NCBI GenBank assembly: GCA_035503615.1
Contig: DATJTI010000027.1
Location: 6,253-70,252, forward strand
Origin: AP-15 sp035503615
GTDB taxonomy: Bacteria; Pseudomonadota; Alphaproteobacteria; ATCC43930; CGMCC-115725
DNA: 64,000 nt
Direction: 5' to 3'
Within the stretch, counting starts at the first letter, position 1. Every line of letters starts with the position of its first letter. The notes below the pieces were generated by a model. The model was not told the DNA's origin and did not search any database. It worked only from the letters and a program-made list of their open reading frames with translations. Below are positions 60,509-64,000 of this stretch, piece by piece. A program made the position numbers and the translations under genes.

Positions 60509-61279
60509 TCAGGAGCCGACGAGGCCGAGCTGCGGGCTTGACGGTTCGGCGAAATTGCGCCGGGGAATGCGGCCGGCGAGGCGCGCCAGCCGGCCGGCGG
60601 CGACCGCGGTTTTCATCGCCGCGGCCATGCGCACCGGGTCGCGCGATTTGGCGATCGCGGTATCGACCATGACCGCGTCGCAACCCAGCTCCATCGCCTG
60701 CGCCGCGTCGGAGGCGGTGCCGATGCCGGCGTCGAGCACCACCGGCACCGGGCTGCGCGAGCAGATCAGCTCGATCGCCGCGGGGTTGGCGATGCCGCGT
60801 CCGGAGCCGATCAGCGAGCCCAGCGGCATGACCGCGGCGCAGCCGACATCGGCGAGCTTCTGGCAAGCCACCGGGTCCTCGTTGCAATAGGGCAACACGA
60901 CAAACCCCTTGCGCACCAGTTCGTCGGCGGCATGCACCAGCTGTTCGACATCGGGGTAGAGCAGATCGCGGTCGCCGATCAGCTCGAGCTTGACCCAGTT
61001 GGTGTCGAGCGCCTCGCGCGCCAGCTCGGCGGTCAGGATCGCGTCGCGGGCGGTCACACAGCCCGAAGTATTGGGCAGGATCGGGTAGCGCCCGCCGAGC
61101 AGATCGACCAGGCTCTCGGCATAGCCTTCGAGACTGATCCGGCGGATCGACATGGTGACCATCGCCGGTTCGGCTGCCGCCATCGCGTCGAGCATGACCT
61201 GCTGGTTGGGATAGCGGGCGCTACCGACAAAAATCCGCGAGCCGAGCGCGGTGCCGGCGATGGTCAGGATGTCGGTCAT
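60509..61279 (-). CDS. thiG: Thiazole synthase ThiG
   Basis: A 256-residue TIM-barrel enzyme building the thiazole phosphate from 1-deoxyxylulose 5-phosphate, the ThiO product and ThiS thiocarboxylate. The Schiff-base Lys is in NWVKLELIGD; PNTSGCVTARDA, VMPLGSLIGSGRG and LDAGIGTASDAA are present. The ATG at 61279 is chosen since the family opening TDILTIAGTALGSRIFVG starts there. It is last in thiO-thiS-thiG; thiE is not in the window. Confidence 0.96.
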   Translation of the reverse strand: MTDILTIAGTALGSRIFVGSARYPNQQVMLDAMAAAEPAMVTMSIRRISLEGYAESLVDLLGGRYPILPNTSGCVTARDAILTAELAREALDTNWVKLELIGDRDLLYPDVEQLVHAADELVRKGFVVLPYCNEDPVACQKLADVGCAAVMPLGSLIGSGRGIANPAAIELICSRSPVPVVLDAGIGTASDAAQAMELGCDAVMVDTAIAKSRDPVRMAAAMKTAVAAGRLARLAGRIPRRNFAEPSSPQLGLVGS

Positions 61280-61305
61280 GGCGATTGTCCTGTCTCGGTC
61301 CTCTC

Positions 61306-61512
61306 TCAGCCGCCCTGCAGTGGCCGAACGATTTCGATGACGTCGTCGGTGTTGAGCGCGGCCGCCGGCCAGTCGGTGCGGCGCACCACCGCGCCATTGA
61401 CTGCGACCGCCAGAAACCGGGCGCCGGGATCGATGCCGCGCGCAGCGAGCAGCTGGTCGATCGTCGCCGCCGCGACCTCCTCCTCGACGCCGTTGATTGT
61501 GAGCCGGATCAT
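61306..61512 (-). CDS. thiS: Sulfur carrier protein ThiS
   Basis: A 68-residue ubiquitin-fold carrier starting MIRLTINGVEEEV and ending with the required Gly-Gly (LQGG). The terminal glycine is turned into a thiocarboxylate that donates sulfur to ThiG. Its ATG overlaps the thiO stop (ATGA), and thiG starts 26 bases after its stop. Confidence 0.95.
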   Translation of the reverse strand: MIRLTINGVEEEVAAATIDQLLAARGIDPGARFLAVAVNGAVVRRTDWPAAALNTDDVIEIVRPLQGG

Positions 61513-62687
61513 TGTGCCGCCTCGGCGCCCGCTTGGGCAGCCGATCGGCTGAACCGCTCGGGCGCGAATGGCAGCGCCAGTTCCGGCAGACGGCCATGCT
61601 GCACATAGGCGGCGATCACCGCCGCGGTCACCGGGGTCAACAGGATGCCGTTCCGATGATGACCGGTGGCGATGACGAGGCCGGGAATTCCGCTCGGGCC
61701 CAGCAGCGGCGCGTCGTCGCGCGAGCCGGGCCGGAACCCGACCCAGGTTTCGGCGATCGGCAACTCCTCGATCGTCGGCACGGCCCGCCAAGCGCCCTCG
61801 ATCAGGGCCAGCAGACCGCCGGCGGTCAGCGAGGGGTCGAAGCCGCGTTCCTCGACCGTGCCGCCGATGATCAGCCGGCCGTCGCCGCGCGGCACCAGAT
61901 AGCCGTTCGGCAGCCACACGACATGCCGCAACAACGGCGCCGCAGGGTCCATGCGCAGGGCCAGCATCTGCCCCTTGATCGGGCGCACCGGCGGCCGATG
62001 GGCCGGGGGCACGCCGCCGATCTCGCGCGACCAGGCGCCCGCAGCCAGCACGATGATATCGGCGGGCTCACGGCCGCGCGCGGTGACGACCGCTGACGCC
62101 CGCCCGCGGGTCGTTTCGATCTCGTGGACCGGGCAATGCTCGAGCAGCACGGCACCGCTTCGCTGTGCCGCGACCGAGAGGGCCTGAGCGACGAGGCGAT
62201 TATCCACCTGATGGTCGCACGGGCTGAGCACGGCGCCGGCGATGCCGGGACGCAGATGCGGCTCGCGGCGACGCGCTTCGGCGCCCGACACCCATTCGAG
62301 GTCGAGGCCGAGGCCGCGCTGAAACTCATAATTGAAGCGCAGTTGTTCGGCGTCGTCGTGATTGAGGGCGACGACGATCGTGCCGTCGTTACGGTAGCCG
62401 ACCGGCATGTCGCTCGCCGCCTCGAGGGCGCGCGCGAAGTCCGGCCACAGCCGCTGGCTTTCGAGGTTCAGTGCCAGCAGCGTCTCTTCGCCGGGCTCGG
62501 TCTCGACCGCTGCGGCGAGCATGCCGGCAGCGGCCCAGCTGGCGCCATGGCCGGCCTCGCCACGCTCGTAGACCGTGACCGGGCAGCCCGCCTGCGCCAG
62601 ATACCAGGCGATCCCGAGACCGATCACCCCGGCGCCGATAATGACGGTCTTCGGGTGATCGGGCGAAGCGGCAAGCGGCGCGGTGAT
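61509..62687 (-). CDS. thiO: Glycine oxidase ThiO, start codon non-standard or uncertain
   Basis: A FAD enzyme (about 390 residues) oxidising glycine to the imine used by ThiG. The dinucleotide site VIIGAGVIGLGIAWYLA opens the protein; WAAAGMLA, VDNRLVAQAL and TGHHRNGILLTPVTA mark the DAO fold. Between the riboswitch end and this motif there is no ATG, GTG or TTG in frame. AAGGGAG at 62694-62700 is followed six bases on by ATC (62687), which could be a rare start. The in-frame ATG at 62726 lies inside the aptamer core, which is unlikely but would give 405 residues. Confidence 0.88.
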   Translation of the reverse strand: MTAPLAASPDHPKTVIIGAGVIGLGIAWYLAQAGCPVTVYERGEAGHGASWAAAGMLAAAVETEPGEETLLALNLESQRLWPDFARALEAASDMPVGYRNDGTIVVALNHDDAEQLRFNYEFQRGLGLDLEWVSGAEARRREPHLRPGIAGAVLSPCDHQVDNRLVAQALSVAAQRSGAVLLEHCPVHEIETTRGRASAVVTARGREPADIIVLAAGAWSREIGGVPPAHRPPVRPIKGQMLALRMDPAAPLLRHVVWLPNGYLVPRGDGRLIIGGTVEERGFDPSLTAGGLLALIEGAWRAVPTIEELPIAETWVGFRPGSRDDAPLLGPSGIPGLVIATGHHRNGILLTPVTAAVIAAYVQHGRLPELALPFAPERFSRSAAQAGAEAAQ

Positions 62688-62693
62688 GACGGA

Positions 62694-62780
62694 CTCCCTT
62701 CGCCGGGCATGCCCGACCAGGTTCATTGGGTCTGCTCTCAGCCGCAGCGGTCGCGAACGCGCCCCTGCGGCACCCCAGCC
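62694..62780 (-). promoter_or_regulatory. TPP riboswitch controlling thiO-thiS-thiG
   Basis: Minus-strand order: GGGGTGCCGC, a short variable stem, GCGGCTGAGAGCAGACCC, AATGAACCTG, then a CGGGCATGCCCG stem and GGCGAAGGGAG. These are the TPP aptamer blocks (CUGAGA, ACCUGA-like, GGCGNAGGGA). The closing AGGGAG is also the only good ribosome site for thiO, so ligand binding can hide it directly, a translational switch. Confidence 0.92.
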
Positions 62781-62872
62781 TGGCGCCAATGTCGGAGAAG
62801 GGCGCTGGCGATGCAAGGCTTTTCTTGCAGGCTGCCGGCTGCTCCGGTGGGCCGGCGCCGGCTGCGGCCGAG

Positions 62873-63652
62873 CTACAATATGACCCGGCGGCCACTACCG
62901 ATCGGGCGCGGCCGGTAATCGGCGAGGGCGGCGAGCCGCACCCGGTCGATCAGTACCAGAACGCCGCGGCGGAGTTCGGCGAGGCCGGCCGCGCGCAGCC
63001 GGTCGAGCGTGCGCCCGACCCGCACGATCGAAAGCCCTACGGCATCGGCGAGGTCGCGCCGCTGCAGCGGGAAGGGGCAGGTGAGACCATTCGCGCCGTT
63101 GCCGGCCAGGCCGCGCTGATGCACCCGGTCATAGGTTTCCAGGAGCAGATAGCCGATGCGCTGCTCGGCGTTTCTGTGCCCGAGCAGCGAGATGCGCACA
63201 TCGCCACGCTGCTCCTCTTCGACCCGCATCTGCAGGATGTTCAGCGCCAAAGCAGGGTGGCGCACGAACAGATCGGCCACGCCGCGAGCCGACAGCACGC
63301 ACAGATCGACCGGGGTGATCGCTTGAACCGAATGCCGGATCGTGCCGAGCAGCGCCGAAGCGAGGCCGATTATGTCGCCGGGCAGGACGATGTCGAGGAT
63401 CTGCCGGGCGCCGCCGGGCAGACGCTGGTAGCGGACCGCCCAGCCTTCGAACAGGGTATAGAGCGGGCCGCCGACCTCATCCTGTTCGATGATGTCGGCA
63501 CCCGCCGCCACCCTGATGTGCGCGGTCTTCATCGCGGCGACAAAACCGAGTTCGGAGGCGCCCAACGGTCGAAACAACGACCGGCGGCGAAGTGCACATC
63601 CCTCGCACGGCACGTATGCCGCTTGATTGATACGCCGGCAAGTGCCACTCAT
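62873..63652 (-). CDS. Crp/Fnr-family transcription regulator, possibly Cys-rich redox type
   Basis: A 259-residue regulator (ATG 63652; another ATG at 63661). A cyclic-nucleotide-fold sensor spans about 35-155 (LYTLFEGWAVRYQRLPGG, LPGDIIGL) and a helix-turn-helix lies near the end (RRDLADAVGLSIVRVGRTLDRLRAAGL). Cys residues occur at about 5, 16 and 19 (VPCEGCALRRRSLF) plus one in VDLCVLSA in the sensor, a set that resembles the four Fe-S ligands of FNR, though spacing differs. It precedes the thi operon on the same strand with a 92-base gap, so the operon has its own control. Confidence 0.9.
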   Translation of the reverse strand: MSGTCRRINQAAYVPCEGCALRRRSLFRPLGASELGFVAAMKTAHIRVAAGADIIEQDEVGGPLYTLFEGWAVRYQRLPGGARQILDIVLPGDIIGLASALLGTIRHSVQAITPVDLCVLSARGVADLFVRHPALALNILQMRVEEEQRGDVRISLLGHRNAEQRIGYLLLETYDRVHQRGLAGNGANGLTCPFPLQRRDLADAVGLSIVRVGRTLDRLRAAGLAELRRGVLVLIDRVRLAALADYRPRPIGSGRRVIL

Positions 63653-63661
63653 GCATTGCAA

Positions 63662-63973
63662 ACGCTTCGCAGGCCGGCTTTGCTCCGAGGAAATAGCGCT
63701 ATTTCATCAGCATGACCGGTGCATGACCGGTCTGGCGGCGGGACAACCGGTCGGCAGGACAAGCGATGATTTCGACGGCAGCGCCTGTCGGGGGCGATCG
63801 CCGCAATTCGGCCGCATCTGCCGCTGACAGATCCGTTCCGGCGAGACCGGTGGGTCGGACGCCGGCGACAAAAGCCATCCGCAAAAGCCCATCCTGTTGT
63901 AGGCCCATCCTATTGTAGAGTGTCGCACCCCGCGGACGGACCGGTGCGGGCGCGGCTGGCGCAGGAGCAACGG
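63662..63973 (+). other. Divergent intergenic region with a 16-base duplication
   Basis: This 312-base region parts the Crp/Fnr gene from the plus-strand gene at 63974. It holds a doubled GCATGACCGGT near 63710-63735 and two copies of GCCCATCCTGTTGTAG at 63887-63902 and 63903-63918 (one change). No gene is seen. The promoters of both flanking genes should lie here. Confidence 0.6.
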
Positions 63974-64000
63974 ATGAACAAGGTCTACCCCGACGCCGCG
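63974..64000 (+). CDS. Start of a probable 3-oxoacid CoA-transferase subunit A (cut by window end)
   Basis: CAGGAGCAACGG precedes ATG 63974 and the nine codons read MNKVYPDAA. This is a common opening of succinyl-CoA:3-oxoacid CoA-transferase subunit A (MNKVYxSA in many proteobacteria). Nine residues are too few for certainty. The enzyme would activate acetoacetate, in keeping with a PHB-storing organism. Confidence 0.5.

Noticed and set aside
62724..62726. ATG at 62726 as the plain start of thiO
   Set aside because: It lies in the conserved aptamer word AATGAACCTG, which must pair in the TPP riboswitch; kept only as an alternative in the thiO entry.

Overview
The window is a high-G+C chromosomal segment of an alphaproteobacterium, probably of a Rhodospirillales-like lineage (inference). 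The pointers are a SciP-type (DUF1153) regulator with a CtrA-like TTAACCAT box upstream, a PhaR-type polyhydroxybutyrate regulator, small Flp pilins, MlaC, two TPP riboswitches, and the start of a dimeric isocitrate dehydrogenase of the alphaproteobacterial type. No tRNA, rRNA or CRISPR array was seen.

Layout. 1-1452: end of a branched-chain amino-acid type ABC cluster (binding protein, livF). 1529-5288: metal-chelate binding protein, Cys-rich secreted protein, SDR, FMN reductase. 5670-12214: sugar-type ABC importer with two paralogous Tat-exported binding proteins at its two ends and a small exported protein inside. 12233-25583: racemase, endonuclease-type mutL, PAP2 membrane enzyme, msrB, ABM protein, mlaC-like gene, cytochrome c remnant, msrA, CYTH-CHAD protein, MFS exporter, acyl-CoA-dehydrogenase-fold enzyme, two tandem YxWxxGHW lipoproteins, NUDIX. 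25748-27801: thiC with its TPP riboswitch. 27955-32762: polyhydroxybutyrate locus (phaB, phaA, a phaC-like synthase, a small PhaE-like ORF overlapping it, divergent phaR). 32780-35627: trpF-trpB-trpA, followed by a glyoxalase-fold remnant. 35813-41656: CoA transferase, serine hydrolase, DUF1653, BisC/TorA-type molybdoenzyme, small membrane protein. 41657-45364: AT-rich leader, sciP, GT87 and three Flp pilins. 45421-51972: recQ, cell-wall enzymes (LdtD type, DUF882), DUF3309, DOPA dioxygenase-like, GNAT, D-2-hydroxyacid dehydrogenase. 52037-58341: monomeric isocitrate dehydrogenase beside a wrecked dimeric one, then an accessory islet (IS transposase, XRE-ImmA/IrrE regulator with an unknown partner, small proteins). 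58342-64000: LOG protein, AlkA-type glycosylase, peptidoglycan-binding protein, riboswitch-controlled thiO-thiS-thiG, a Crp/Fnr regulator and the first codons of a probable CoA transferase.

Three themes stand out. First, three gene remnants lie directly beside intact genes: a cytochrome c, a VOC protein, and the dimeric icd, which looks displaced by the monomeric icd just downstream. Second, short (11-21 nt) tandem duplications recur across the window, in spacers and in frame within genes, including a region where two reading frames overlap. Third, the islet at 54.6-58.3 kb carries an XRE-ImmA/IrrE two-gene module next to an IS and is the best candidate for an undescribed accessory (toxin-antitoxin or defence-like) system.
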